DNA of 64,000 bases from Rostratula benghalensis (lineage: Eukaryota; Chordata; Aves; Charadriiformes; Rostratulidae): NCBI GenBank assembly GCA_013399305.1, contig VXAI01000189.1, positions 1,556,316 through 1,620,315 on the forward strand. Reading direction: 5' to 3'. Of this stretch, positions 49,077 to 62,411 are shown piece by piece. Made by a program: the position numbers and the translations under genes. How positions within the stretch are numbered: the first letter of the stretch is position 1; each line of letters starts with the position of its first letter. Below the pieces are notes generated by a model. It did not search any database, had not been told where the DNA came from, and was given only the letters and a program-made list of their open reading frames with translations.

Positions 49077-51104
49077 AGCCTGGTGCCTGTGACCCCTTTT
49101 TTTATGGACAGGCAGGGGGGGCGTTGCTGGCAGCCCCAACAGCAGGGAGGCTGAGGGTCCCTGAGAGCAGCCGTCAGGGGAAGGGAGACCACGGACAAGT
49201 GAACTGCAACGGGAAGCCAGGCACTGCCAGAGAAAACACCACCTATCAGTACTGCCTCCACCTCTGAACCAACACCAGGCAGGATAGAAGACCCTCCCTG
49301 CTCTCTGCTTGAAAAGAGCCACGTTGAAGTTTGCTTACTAGCTTCATGGGCAGCTTTTCTGTCAGCCCTGCATCCCCTGGGGGTGCGCAGGAGCAGCTGC
49401 TGCTCGCTAAGGGCTCCTGTACCCTGCAGCCCTCTGAGGAGCCTGAGGATTTGTAGTGCTTGGTCACCATGAACTTGGAGCTACCGCTGAATGTGCTACT
49501 GGGAAGAAAAATCTCAGCATTCAGGTGTAAAGCTCTTTTTGAAGCATTTGGGTGCCGCTGATGGATAAGCAATGCTTCGTAATAAAAACCACAATCTGCT
49601 TGTGCTGCAAAACATCAAGTTTTAAAGCAAGTTTGCTGCAAGATCATGCTAAAGCAAGTGCTGCTCAGCATTTTGGGAGATGGTTTACACAAACTTGCTC
49701 TCTTCTTCAATAGTTCCTTTTGCCCTCTAAGGCTATGGACTTTTCTTTTCTTTCTGATCCCAGTGATTGTGAATCTCTGCCGTCCCTCAGTCAGCTGAAT
49801 ACGTTTCCTCAGGGAAAGCTGCTGTAATCCCTTGCACTGCAGTGAGAAACAATAGGAAGCTGCAGCCCCCCTGCTTGAATCAGGATTGCTAATATTGAAG
49901 ACAGCAGCAACCACAGGGTATCTCAGAAACCATTCTGAGATGGCAAACATTACTCCATCACATCGCGGTGGTATGGAGACAGAAAAACTAGCAAACATCC
50001 TGGATTTTAGAGCAAGGAGACATGACACCAAGGCCTGGGAGAACAGGAGAACACCTGAAAGGTTTTGATTGTAGATTTTAAGGCCAGAAGGAGCAGTCAC
50101 AGAAGCTGAGGATGGCTTGATGCAGAGCACCAGTCAGGGATGTCAGGATGCCCACCCTTGCGTTGATCTTAACAGCCTGTGATTGAGTTGGAGCTGTGAT
50201 TTTCAGCCTCCAGAGTGTCACACATTGCACTGAAGAGCTCCATGAGAGGTGACATGGAAAAGTTAAGTTCACATGCCCTGCACCGCAAACCTTGGATAAA
50301 GCAAGTGCAAAGCTCCACTAATGAAAAAACAGGAGACTATCAATTGAAGAAAGGTTGACAAACATTAACTAAAGACCATTTGGATGCTGAAATTGACCAA
50401 GTATTTTCAAAAACATCTTACACTGAAAAAGAAGTAATATCATTCTCTCACAGGAGCCCAAGTCCTGCTTTCAAAGTAGCTTGACTTTCAGGATGTTACA
50501 CTGTACTGGAGGTCAGTGGGTCTGACACTTCTGAAAGCTGGATTTGGACTCCCAAGTCACAAATGGGGAAAAATTTTATCATTTTTCCCCTCAGAAGTCC
50601 TACCTGTTCCCCCATGGATACCATAGATGTGGAGAGAGTTCTCACAGGGCAAGATCCTTTAAAGCTGCACGTGTAAAACCAGGCTGCTGGGCTTTGGCAT
50701 GGCCCATCAGCAACTGCCCAGGGCACAAAGATGCAGCAGTGTTGCTGAGAGCAGGCTGAGGCCAGAGGCTCCACTCCCTCATGTTACCCTGAATAAAAAT
50801 CCAAAAGGCAGAAAGCCTCAAGCCTCCCAGAAAAATTGGGCTCTGGCAGGTCCTGTAGCCTTTTGAGCAGTGAGAGACCCATATTACTTCTGGAGCTTAC
50901 AGGTGTTTTGCTGAACTGAAAGGTGGTGTTGTGTTTACCACATTTTCTTTCTTTCCTTCCCCAACTGTGCTGTTACCAGCAGGGAACAGACACCGTTTCT
51001 GGTGGGTGGTGAATCTCCTGCCAGTGGCCTTCCCTGAGGAGATGCTGCTGTGGGACTCCACGGGGGGGAGTGGGATGCATGCCTCTTGCAGAGTGTACCA
51101 GTTA

Positions 51105-51308
51105 AATATCACTTCTAGGTGAGGGTGACAGAACATTGGAATGGGCTGCCCAGACAGGTTGTGAAGTCTGCTTCTCTGGAGATACTCAAAACCTGTCTGG
51201 ATGTGTTCCTGTGTGACCCGATCTAGGTGTTCCTGCTCTGGCAGGGGGATTGGACTGGATGATCTTTCAAGGTCCCTTCCAATCCCGGATATTTTGTGTT
51301 TCTGTGAT
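51105..51308 (+). mobile_element. CR1 LINE 3' fragment
   Basis: Contains CATTGGAATGGGCTGCCCAG, GGGGATTGGACTGGATGATC and CCCTTCCAATCCCGGATATT, with a TTCTGTGAT end. Typical CR1, 5'-truncated. Confidence 0.92.
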
Positions 51309-54252
51309 AGAAATAAACATGCAAGGTTGCCTTGGCCATGCCAGCAAGCTAAAAACCAAGGAAACCATTCCAGGAAAAAGAAAGAAAAGAAAAGCTTAAT
51401 CTTAGTAAAAATATAGTCCCTGAGCACTGGCAGGGTCAGGGTCAGATTGGGTTACGTGTTGTATAAGCCCCCATTATACAAGCCAAGGCAGGGCAGAGGC
51501 TTTCCCAGGACTATTCAATCCTGCTTTCTCTTGTTCAGTTTTGCTGCTTCTCCCTTGTTCCTTCCTTTTCATTCTGCTTTCTCCTGATGCTTGCTTGGAC
51601 ATCAAACAGGTCAGTTCCAGGTGCTTCCATCAGCGTGATTTAAGACAAATCACTTGTCCCACTTGTCTTTAAATAAAACAGGAGTGTGGGAGCTTGTGAG
51701 AAGACCTAAAGTAACTCACATGAGTGGCTGCAAGAAAGGCAGCTCCTTACAGGCTGCTTATTTCTGTAACAGACAAAACCCATATTCTGCACTAGGGACA
51801 CAGTCTGACCTGCTGTAACACAGAGCATCCAAACCCCAGGGGATAGATCCAAGCATCACTTAGAGCTTTGCAGTCTGGACAACAGCAGCCAACGGTGCTG
51901 AGGGTGCTGCTGATAACTGAGGAGAAAAAGCTCCTCCCCCCCGTCCCCCCAAAAAAACACATTCCATAAAAATACTACAACTGTAACAACTGTTACTTCT
52001 CATCTCTTGATCAACTTTAAACTGGCAGTTCAGGAGGGTATTTTCACTTTGAAGCAGGTGTACTCCCCTCGGGGAACTCCATCCCATTCACCCTGAGACT
52101 GTTTTTCCATGAAAAAGTGTTGTATCGGTGGCAATCTATTATCTTTGCCAACACTGACCAACCCCCTCCTTGCATCCCAGCATTTGCCCTTCAGGCAGAT
52201 GTTCCAAAAGCATCTTCAGGCTATTTTTTTTTTTTCTTAATGGAGAAATGCAAAGTGAGGCTGCTCTTCCTACCAGACTTCCAGGGTGCATTTTCCTCTT
52301 CCCGAAATAGCTGCTTTCAATCCCTCTATCGTCCCTTTGATTCTCTGTTCTGATCATCTGGAGATAAACTGACCTGAAGAAATGTGCTTTCTGGAGTCAG
52401 AAACACAACCTCCAGTTGACAACCTACTCCAGCACAGTGCAAACACACTACTTTGACATTTTTTCTCATTTCTACATGTCTTAATAATTGCTTCCAAGCC
52501 AGCACACTTCTGCAATGTTTTGAGGCTTATTTCTCTGGTTTTAGTATTCTAGGTTTGATCACAAGACCCAAAAAAGCTCCTGATATATATTCCTGCAACT
52601 CATCATACTCTTCCAATTTTCAAAAAAAAAATAGAACATTGTACTGTAAGAAGAAAATTCATTGCAATTTTTAGAACTATGGAGAATATATGGATGCCCT
52701 AACAAATACAGCTTGCTTCTTAATCTACAGGAAGGGAAGGTTTTTACCTAAAGCAGCCTTTTCCCAAGAGAAGAAAAGAACAAAACAATAACCAAAAATC
52801 ACTGTATTTACAGACTTCCCAGCGGAGGATGTCCCAATAGTAGGAAGAGAAGAACACACAGTTCTACCTGGAGACTGGGGAGCTTAAAGTTTTCACACCT
52901 GGCCAGTATTATACAATGGAACACAATACCAGACAGGTATAAAATAATACCTGTATCATTCGTGTTCCCCTGCCCCTTTCTATAGCACCCTTTGAAAATC
53001 TTCAGTCTTTACCACATCTGTCTTTGGACTCTTCCTTGCAAAACCAAGATGCCTGCTCCTTGCATCCTGTTTTTCCTGCAGCACAGTAAATTGCTACTGT
53101 TTCAAATACGTGAAAAAAAAAATTTTTTTGAATGAAGTCCAAAGGGATATTGTGATTGCCAGCGGCTGTTCTTGCTGTCTTAACCTAGATCAGTGTGACA
53201 TAAGCCATTTACTTCATGGTTAACCCCGGAAAAATCCTGCAGGGAATATAAATTTGTGCACTGATCCCGCTCACCAGTTTGGTTCCTCTGAGGCCTGGAT
53301 GAAGGAGGTACCGCGTTGCAACCCCAACTCAAATTTACTGCTTTGAATGCTTTAACAAAACACCACTCCGGAGCCCTTTGTGATCCTCACACAAACTCTT
53401 TATGGCAGAGGAGAGAAAGAGACAACACTGTAAGTGCTGAGCACCACAATGAAACATAAAGCAGCATTAAAGTTGCTCCGTCCTTAATGCTGCGGTTTAA
53501 GCAGCTAATCTTGTTTCGGTTGAATGGCGTGTTCATTACAGCAAATAAATCAGTAACGTGTAGAATTATTGAAGAGGAAAGACATATTAAACCAGTTTAG
53601 GGCATCATATTGATTTGTGGGGGGTTTTAAACGTCCGATTTAGCTTGGCGTTTTTCAACAGTCAGCTCTAATAAACACTTGTACAGCACAGATTAAGCAG
53701 GTGGGAATGCTGCCCAGAAAGGGTATTATGAATAACTTAAGGCACTGGTTTAATTGCAGCAATCCATGATACTTACTGTGCTGGCAGCAGAGGGAAATTT
53801 TCAGTATTAAAAGTTAAAACTTCAACCAAGCTACTAGCAAGTCACTCCCTTTTATTAAATATTTGAAAGAGCTTTCCGATATTTGCACTTCAGATACAAG
53901 TAGGGGAAGATTTCAGAGATCATTTAACTTATTACCATCGCAATTCAGTAAGTTATTTTAAAAAAAAAATCATTATCTGTTAACTCAATGCAACTTTGCA
54001 TCTCTGACACTGTGAAACATGACAGTACCGTCCCTGCCACCTGGCCAACCTTCTTCTGCCTGGTCCTGTTTGCAAGGAAGATGCACAGAACTGAAAAAGC
54101 CCAAACTTGGGTAACACTTGAAGCAGCGTGGTCCTTTCAAAGCTAATACTATAGCACAGAGTATTCCCATAGTCCTTCCCCACGGTGCCAGTTCCCTGGC
54201 ATTATCCTTGCCACAGCTCAGAGAAACGTGTAGGAGCAACTTGATCCATCTC

Positions 54253-54306
54253 TGGAGATGGCCCTGCTTGAGCAGGGACTTGGACTAGGTGACCTCTGGG
54301 GATCTC
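54253..54306 (+). mobile_element. CR1 3' fragment
   Basis: GGAGATGGCCCTGCTTGAGC followed by GGACTTGGACTAGGTGACCT, a short piece of CR1 3' sequence. Confidence 0.75.
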
Positions 54307-56726
54307 AAAGTGAGGTTTGACAGGAGGAGAAACACAGTTAAGGTTTAGGTGAAAGCAAAGCATTTCCCAGTGCCAAAGGGCCTCCCCTCAGCAATTTGTC
54401 TACATCCTGTAAAACACTGGTGACAGTTGCAGTAAGCAAGCCCCCGTCCCACACCCCTTACACAAACACATCAAAGCAAGGATTCAGCAGGACACAGGGA
54501 TGGGGAAGGTGTTTTAATATGGGGGAAAACTGCAGCTTTTTCTTCTGTGTAAGGCTGAAAGCAACCAAAACTCTCTGCGAAACAACCCTGTCCCCCCCTT
54601 CCCTCACCTCATCTTAGCTCACTACACCTCTGGAGAAGCATGGGTTCTCACATACTCACATTAGCAAGTGTTCTTCAGAAGCGCACCAGGAAGGCCCTCA
54701 GGTGCTGGGGGAAACCAGTTTGGACCAGCAGTATCTTTCAAGCAGAGCAGGTGCAGAGCATTGAAGCCAAAGATGCTGGTCAGAGAGCTCCCTAAGCCCA
54801 CAGCTGGTCCTGGGTACAGACCACATCAGAAACCCACCCGATGGCCAGCAGGGATGCTGGTATCTCTGCATTAAACACTGGCACTCGGAAAAGGCTATCA
54901 CACACCTGACCCTGGTCATCAATCACACCACTGCCTGTTTTCTTCCTTTACATGCTGGTTTTGCCCTGGGTCAGAGCAGGGTATCCACAATAGCAACCAC
55001 ATTTCAACCCTCAGCATAACACAAGGCTACCGGCTGCACATAAATCACCCCGACTCCAGCATGCGGCAACAGACACCGATTCCAGTGCTGGGAGAAGTAA
55101 TGCTTTAGAGAAGTTGCAGAATTTATTGGCTCCTCTCTTCCAGTGTGGAACCTTTTACACTGGCAAAAATACAGAAAAGCTCACCAAAACATAAAAATTA
55201 AAAAAAAAAAAAAATCAAGCTAAAAAATGCTTACACCAGTCCCAGAAGGAAAATTCACAGTAAATCATGAACAAAAATTGGTAAGTTACCCATACATTGT
55301 GATTACAGTGAGTTAGCTGATCAGACAAGTTATCATTGCACAGAAGCTCTATCTATATTCAGGGCATTAAAATTAATGGATAAATTAGCAGAAATGCAAG
55401 AAGATTTGATGACTGATTTGATTAACTGGACAGAATCAGAAACAAAACGTCATGAAACTGAAGCCATTTTGTGATTGCAGCAGGCACTTAACAAAGATGG
55501 GTAAAGCAGCTATTAGACAAAACCAACTATTTTTTCATTTGTTTTAAAGAAAGGATACCCTGTCCAATGCTAAAGAGAAGCCTTTACTCAGCTCGAAATA
55601 GAACAGGAGCTTTGTAAAGAGATTTTGAACCAAGATTACTTCAATATCATCTACAGCACCACACAAAACCGGTACCTTCCCAGAAGAAAGCAGATGCTTT
55701 TGAGTAAATGAAGCATGTCCCTGTTGCCATCCCACTACTTGCTCCCCTCCCCAGCCTGCACAGGCAGCCCACCCTGTGTCCCACCACAGAGCAGTGGGGA
55801 CCTGGGCTCAGCTGGTCCATCTTCCTCCTGCCAGTCCCCAAGCCCACCTCCACCAAGCAGCCAGAGCCTCCCCTTTCCAGTCCCCATTTGTACCCTTTTC
55901 TCAGGGTCTTTCAGCCACCTGTGAACTTTGGCCACCCCCCTCTCCCCAAAACATTTTGAGTGTGCTTACAGACCCCCATTTCCACCAGCAAATACTCCAA
56001 GCCTCTGCTCCACTCACTGAGTAAAATACCCACCCTGCTCTTCCCACTTCCCCTTCTCCTGTGCTTACTCCTTTTCAAATCCCTCTCCCAAGCATGCAGG
56101 CAGCCAGGTCCTAGTTTTTTTCAAGAGTTTTTTTCCAACTTTTTCTAAAGTTGCACCTCTCCCCCTGGCACTACGACTTCTCCAACTACACTGAGCTGTA
56201 GATCCGCCTCCGAGACATCCATATCCAACCACCAGCACACGCAAGGCTACCTCTCCATCAGGGGAGGCAGCCGGCTCCCCTTAAGCTGAGGCACTGCCCT
56301 TTTTAAAGAATCTTCCAGCTCAGCAGCAACCAGACACACCGTGCCTGTGCTGAGCTGCAAAGAGTGGCCAGTGAGGGCAACCAAAAGCCCAGGCACAGAA
56401 AGAGCGAGCAAGCTGTCCCCGCTAGCCATACACACCCCCGCCCATGCAAGAAACTCCACTGCAAGGAACAGGAGCTGTTCCATACCCTTCAGCAGGCTCT
56501 GGCTGAGCCAAAACTTCCCCCCCTCCCTCCCCACCTTTCTCAGCAGTCGCAGTTCATTTGTGCCGTAATTCAGCAGAGCCATGCTTTGAAAACATCCTTC
56601 TGATGCTGTTCTCCTGCAAATGGCATAATGAGGAATAATAAGCAGGTGCTTCTGAACACAAACCCGGAACAGCAGGGGTATAAAACTACTATAAATGAAG
56701 CAATTAAGTAACCACACTGTTCACTG

Positions 56727-56828
56727 TTTATTGACAATCTTTATTAGAGCTGACTTTCTGTGTTTAGAGGTTTCCTAGCAAGTATAAATATGAATCAAAG
56801 TGCTACCCCACCGTAAGAAATCTTTATT
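56727..56828 (-). promoter_or_regulatory. Candidate polyadenylation signals of OSTM1
   Basis: Three AATAAA hexamers on the minus strand (complements of 56,823-56,828, 56,740-56,745 and 56,727-56,732) occur at the left end of an AT-rich stretch that could be the OSTM1 3' UTR. AT-rich sequence makes chance hexamers common, so this is only a suggestion. Confidence 0.35.
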
Positions 56829-59800
56829 TGCACACACACACACAAAAAAAAAAAGATACAAACAACTAGTATTTCAAAGTTCACCCTATTTAGTACATCC
56901 AATACCAAAAAGGCAAAAATAAACCAAGATGAAAGACTAGCAGCAAAAAGAACTCTAGTTCTCCTTCAACACAGTCCGTGTGCTTCCCAACATTTCTCTA
57001 GGAAACAGAGCATATAAAAGATAATTTGATCAATTTATCTATGAAATATCCTACCAAAAATATAACACTGCGTAAAGAAAGTTAGTAGTACAAAGTTGGA
57101 TAGAAAGGGGAAAAGAAAAAGAAAAAGGAGAGAATAGTAGATGTGATATTAAAAGTCTCAAGTGTAAACTTTCCCATTGCTTTACAAAAAATAACAAAAG
57201 TCACATGATTATTACTGTTTGGCTTAGCAGCCAGGAAAATAAGAAAAGCTGATTTTTTTTATTATTTTTTTTATTTTTTAAAGTGCTTAACCACCATATC
57301 CAAAAGTAATGACTTTCAGACCTACTTAACGTGAATGTGCTCAAAAAGCCACTCACTGCTTACAGCAGAAAAGCTCTCCTTCTGAACCGCTGCGCATACA
57401 AACTGGCTTTATCTGCGCGAATGAAAGATTGCTTTGAACAGCTCTCCATCATATGATGGCCCAAATCAACCTAATGCTATTACAGCAAGCAGCGGGGTAA
57501 GTCCCAGAAAGTTGAAGTTTAAGAATAAGAGATATAAAAAAATAATCTTTTTTTTTTTTTTAAAGGCAGCATGCCTCTCCCAGCCGCAAGAAGGTAACTT
57601 TTACGTAATAAGCGATAGAAACAGTTTTCTATTATTGTTATAAACTACCCAAAACAGATTGTTGACCTAGTAATTCACAGATTTAACAGAGGGAGATAAA
57701 CACTTCGTAGTGATAAAATACAAAAAGGGAATCGTGTGGGTGGAACCAAAATTACTAACACACTATTTTACTTACTATTAAACATACTGTTGACTTTAAA
57801 ACTGACAGTGTGTCCTAACTCAAAAAAAAACCCACAAAAAGTGACAAGAAAACCACGAAAAAAATCAATGACTTGAAGAGCTTTAGGACTGTTTTGTTAC
57901 ATCATTATCTATTTATTTGAGCCTCAGTGCAAAGGAAAAATGTAACATTCTAGGCTCCAAAGCAAGTCAAATGCATAAGACTATTTCACAGGGTTTTTTG
58001 ACAGACGTCAGACACACAGAGTCCATGAGAATTTTTGTTTGGTTTTAAACAACCATTTTGCAACGGCCGTTCACTTTTGGCTCACGGTTAGAAAACACAT
58101 TTAAAAATCTGAGCAAAGATGCCTTAACTTCCAGGATGGCTTCAAATCGTTTTGAGCCCACCACTCTCCCGAATCAGGACCAAACACAACCCAAGCGAAC
58201 CGCCGGGACCGCTGCAGCCGTTGCTCTGTGCCCACAGCACCACCCATCCCCGCCGTTACGGGATGAATTGCTCCATCAGCTTTGTCAGGCTCCAAGCCTG
58301 AGTTTGTTTACATTCACCTATTTATTTCACGGGCCTTGTTTTTGGAACTAGTTCTTGAAAGCCATCAATTCCCAACGCAGTTTGTTCACTGTCCTTCAGG
58401 ACAGCTTTTAAAGGTAGAGAACCTGCTGTTCCATTTACCACTAAAATACATATTATCTAGAAAAGGTAACTTTCCCCCACGAAGTTGCTGTAAACACCTC
58501 TGTATTACACCATAGCAAGCTCTAGACCAGGAAATTCAGCATCTCCAGTGATTTGACTTTACCTCACTTCCCTACAAAAACAACAACAAATAATAAAAAA
58601 AACCCCTTACAATTAAAAAGTGAAGGAAATAACACAATAAACAACCAGTGAAGCATTCAGTTACCCAAGCAGACATCTAAAACAAGCATCTGAAAAACTT
58701 TTAATATTTGAAAAGCAATTATTTGAGTGGTTAAAGTGTGCAAATGACTAAATACACTGCTGTTTCAGAGATAACTGAATACTGTAGTCATCAGTGATTA
58801 CTATTCAAGTCTAGCACTGGCAGTTCTGTGGTTTCTGCCATTGGACATAATATATTAGCGCTTCCTCTGGATATTTCATGATTTTTGTTTGGGGTTGTTT
58901 GGTTTGTTTTGGGTTATTTTTATGTTTGGGTTTTTTTTTTTTTTAACAGATACCAGCAGCACACTGATGGCAGCATCACTTTAGATTGGGACAGGAAATA
59001 TGAGAACTTTTTCAAAGGTTTTCCATCCATCCCAAGTCTGGCAAGACTGAATATTATGTTAAATTAAACATAATATTTCAAGCAGGACCATCAAATATTA
59101 TTTCAACTTATGTCTGCCTATGAAAATTACCTCAAAATGATTCAAAAGCTCAGGTTTCTGTGAAACAAATACAATAAATATGGAAAAAAACACCACACAA
59201 GGAAAGTGTAACTATTCTGTTGATGAGAAGTGCAAAAGCTTAGAAACAGAAGAACACCATCTTCAGCTCGAGACAGAAAAAAAAACCCCACAAATTTTTC
59301 AAAACCAGAGTCCATACAGTGTCACACAACCCTGCCTTGTCATGTTTGTTAATGTCCTCGCTTAGAAGTCAGACAGCATTTTGTTTAACTTGTGTTGCTC
59401 TGTATCATTACACTAAACCATAATTAACTCCTCTTTTGTGCCGGCCTCATTCCAACACAATTGTACCCACTGTATACCAGCAGCAGTTCTCAGGTTTTGT
59501 TTTGCAGCTCAGCTGTATTTTTCTTGGATGTTCACAAGACTGGCATTTGACTGGATGCGCTTGGCTAGAAAGGGAAAAAAATTATACGAAAATTAAACAC
59601 AAAAGAATTCCACAAAACTAGTCTCTCCACTCCCTCTATTTATCCGACGCAGACTTGCAAACGGCTTTCTGTTCACGTCCAGAAACTTTAACGAAAAGAT
59701 ACGGCTGAAGCTCTTTTCCACCCTTCTTCAGGGGACAGCAGCCGACTAATGAAGGCTGTCAGTGCTGTCAGCACAGCTGCAGGCAGAGCCCCCTGGGCCC

Positions 59801-59874
59801 CCGCTCCCACCAGCCCCAGGCCCGTCCCTGGCACCACCCGACCCTGACAGCGACAGGCCAGCGCCATCACTCAC
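56733..59874 (-). other. OSTM1 3' region: last intron plus probable terminal exon and 3' UTR (boundaries unresolved)
   Basis: The previous exon carries one base (C) over its donor, so one more small coding exon is required. No stretch here encodes a recognisable form of the conserved OSTM1 tail. Possible acceptors on the minus strand include GTGAG before 58,080 (gives LILPK, then diverges), TTTCCTAG near 56,985 and AACAG before 59,668; none is convincing. AT-rich sequence with ATTTA elements at 57,000-58,400 looks like 3' UTR. An 11 bp inverted repeat lies near 59,050. Confidence 0.5.
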
Positions 59875-60040
59875 GCAGAATGAGAATCCGCTTCTTCTGC
59901 TTCGAGTGAAGGAAGCTACTGAGGTAAAAAACAATGGGTAGGAAGAGAATAAAGGAGGAAACAGCAATCACCGGGACCGTATCGCTGCAGGGAACAGAAC
60001 AGTTGAAAGTCCTGCTCCAAAGCTTCCGAGTGATGTTCAT
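59875..60040 (-). CDS. OSTM1: OSTM1 exon: membrane span and start of the cytosolic tail
   Basis: This 166 bp exon lies between a TTATTTTAG acceptor and a GTGAGT donor. It begins [20 protein letters not shown] (sequons NIT and NCS, two cysteines), then has the single hydrophobic span (about residues 23-44 of the exon, with [15 protein letters not shown]), then [11 protein letters not shown] and one base of the next codon. The basic residues after the span fit a type I membrane protein with a short cytosolic tail. This is the clearest OSTM1 signature in the window. Confidence 0.97.
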
Positions 60041-60867
60041 CTAAAATAAATTTAAAAAAAAAAAAAAAACAACCAACATGTAAGCCACGAAAGCAGGCAT
60101 GAGCATTTCTGCTGGGCAAACACTCAGGTCTCAAGACATTCGAGTGGGCAAATGTGATCTCACAAAACAACACTTGAACAGGTCTCCCCTCAAAAGCAAA
60201 CAAATCCTTGGAAATGTAGAAACAGGCAATTTAAATAAGCCCAGGATTTTACACCAAAATGTATACGGGGTTCCAAACCAGGCTGTATTCAGATATACTG
60301 GAGAAACTGCCACATGCTTGCTTCCCAGAGAACTCACTGACAGCCTGCGGGGACAGGGCTAATCCCACACTTTCCACAACTTTCCTTTTGCCCAACCACT
60401 TCAAACCCCACAATATAACAAAGCTTTCTCCAAACATATGTCACCAATGCTAAGGACCCCTAGAAACAGCTGCTCTAATAAGGAGTCAATTATTACACTG
60501 GCTAGAACAATAGCAGTAAAGCCTTGCATTAAAAGCCAGAAGATTAAGAGATTTTTATTTTCTTTTAAATCCATCCCCTTCACAGTAACAAGGAATTAAA
60601 GTGCAGCTACTCAAACTGGAATGTATTCAGATGATCAGGAGCTTCAGTCAGCTCCTGCTGCACTGACGGAGGACGGGAGCCAGCCCCACCGAGATAACTT
60701 GTTCCCTTGGGGACATCAGCCTGACAAAGGCACTGCTGTCCCTACTGCCCCACACCCAAAGGGAAAGACAATCCCTAGCAAGACAAGGGCAAACAGCTCA
60801 GGTAAATAAAGACCTCCATGACAGGGACTCTCTGCAGAGTATTAGTAAAGTATTAATAAATACTTAC
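60041..60867 (-). other. OSTM1 intron (non-coding)
   Basis: An 827 bp intron with GT/AG ends, between the lumenal and membrane-span exons. Unique sequence with a poly(A) run near 60,055-60,070; nothing else recognised. Confidence 0.85.
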
Positions 60868-61032
60868 TGCATCTTCCACGTCGATACACAAGTGTGCGGA
60901 GTGCCCAGACTCACCACCTTGCCTGTTCATCCTTTGCAAGTTGTTATACAGGTCATTCAACATTTTGTAGGTTTCGTTGCAGTTTTTACATACTTCTGTG
61001 TAGTTAATCGGTGACAGATAGATAGTTTGTCC
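60868..61032 (-). CDS. OSTM1: OSTM1 exon: lumenal cysteine-rich segment
   Basis: This 165 bp, phase-0 exon (55 codons) lies between an AACCCTAG acceptor and a GTAAGT donor. The peptide contains INYTEVCKNCNETYKMLNDL and ends HLCIDVEDA. It has a CXXC-like CKNC pair, sequons NYT and NET, and a helical stretch with LYNNLQRMNRQ. The CIDVEDA end joins directly to MNITRKLW of the next exon, as I recall from OSTM1. Confidence 0.95.
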
Positions 61033-62411
61033 CTAGGGTTATAAAACAGCATTCATACAGAGTTGCAAGGTATTATTAAAAAAAAAAACAAAAACAAACC
61101 AAAAAAAACCCCTTAAAAACTAGAGTCACATTTGAACCAAACCCCAGATTTCTAGCATCCTAGATTGAGTAGGGACCCAGGCAGACAATTCACATGAGAA
61201 TCCAGAAGGAAAAGGAACCACCTCTAATTCACTAGGGTCACATTTCCTAAAGCATATGCATCTCAAACTGCTCCCTGAACTAGCAGCTTTCATTTTTTTT
61301 TAACATTTATTTGTAAAGTACCGGTTCCCAGAAGGAGGGGAAAAAAAAAAATACCAGTAATTAAATGTTACTCTGGAGCCAGAGATCAGGGTCCTTAATA
61401 CAGTGTTTTGGTTTTCATTTGCCCATACCTAACAAGAGACTGTTGTTATTGCTGAGCTGCACTGACAGGGACAGACTTTGCCATAATAAAAGTAACCCTT
61501 TTCAATTGTGGCCTTTGCTACCCCCAAATACAGTATCACATACTTGGGAAAAAAAAAAAAAAAAAAAAACAAACAACAAAACCACTACAATCTCTGAAGA
61601 CACTCTAACCCAGTAATGGTTCTATCAGCTACCACTGACCACTGGGTTAAGCTCTAGTTCAAACACTCGAACTGATCAATAGGCCAGTCTTCATGGTTCC
61701 TGGACAAGGCCTATAAAGGCATATTTCCAAAAAATCATTAATAGCAAAAAACCACTCTCCTCAGAGATCATTTCATAACCACCATTTCCCATTTTTACCA
61801 CTGAATGATCCCAGAACTTGGGCAGTTTCTGACTGAGATGGAATACACACAGGTTCTTAGGCTACTTTGGGCATTTTCTCTGAGGACAATTACCACAATC
61901 GTTTCACGAAGTGAATTATATTGTTGTTGCAATATAATGTTGTCTACCATTAATTTCACTAGTCAAAAGAACTTTTGCAATGATTTAAGGTACTGGTCTT
62001 TCTGAACAAGTCTGTGTTATCAAAAGGCTATTTAGAGATTGACTTGTTAAGTCAGAAAACAACAGTTCTCCGAAGAGTCCTCCAAAGAGGTAGAAAAGGA
62101 GACTTGCAGCATGCAGACACGACGTTTCTTACTATATAATTAGCAACTATTGTGAATTCAGAAATTCTGATGTGAAGTAGCACTGCAATTACAGACAAAA
62201 TGAAGTCAAGGTGAATATCAATTAGAATTAATTTTAGGCTCTCAATCTGTAAACATCTGCCTTTTACAGATCGTGGCTTTATCTGCCTAAAATTCACAAA
62301 CTCCCCAGCAGTCTATTTGCCTAACACACATCTGCAGTTCATTCAGCACACATGAGATTTTGCTAGCAATTAGAGGATTTAGTGCTTCTCTTAAATACAC
62401 AGCATAAATAC
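61033..62411 (-). other. OSTM1 intron (non-coding)
   Basis: A 1.4 kb intron with GT/AG ends. It contains an A-rich tract near 61,078-61,120 and a 21-base poly(A) run at 61,549-61,569; otherwise unique. Confidence 0.85.

Larger units (their letters stand above)
40721..56726. other. Intergenic region between SEC63 and OSTM1
   Basis: No coding gene was recognised. It contains CR1 fragments (about 42,300, 46,320, 48,376, 48,830, 51,105 and 54,253), a homopolymer-rich stretch near 43,130, and unique sequence. Stretches near 41,820-42,070, 43,000-44,130 and 53,150-53,870 are low-CpG, repeat-free and TAAT-rich. The remaining parts (44.1-46.3, 46.4-48.3, 49.1-51.1, 51.3-53.1 and 54.3-56.7 kb) hold nothing I can name; the open frames there are short and without recognisable motifs. 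Confidence 0.75.

Noticed and set aside
56247..56717. 156-codon minus-strand frame left of the OSTM1 polyadenylation signals
   Set aside because: No domain, no splice support and no similarity I recognise. A nearby out-of-frame QENS peptide resembles part of the OSTM1 tail, but it lacks the preceding basic motif and a stop, so it is treated as coincidence.
56944..56990. Possible OSTM1 last exon after TTTCCTAG on the minus strand
   Set aside because: Good acceptor, but the frame from the first AG gives an unrelated short peptide. The alternative AG gives only a weak resemblance at the end.
58101..58295. Minus-strand peptide with Lys-Arg after a possible acceptor, considered as OSTM1 tail
   Set aside because: No AG at the needed position and no match beyond two residues.
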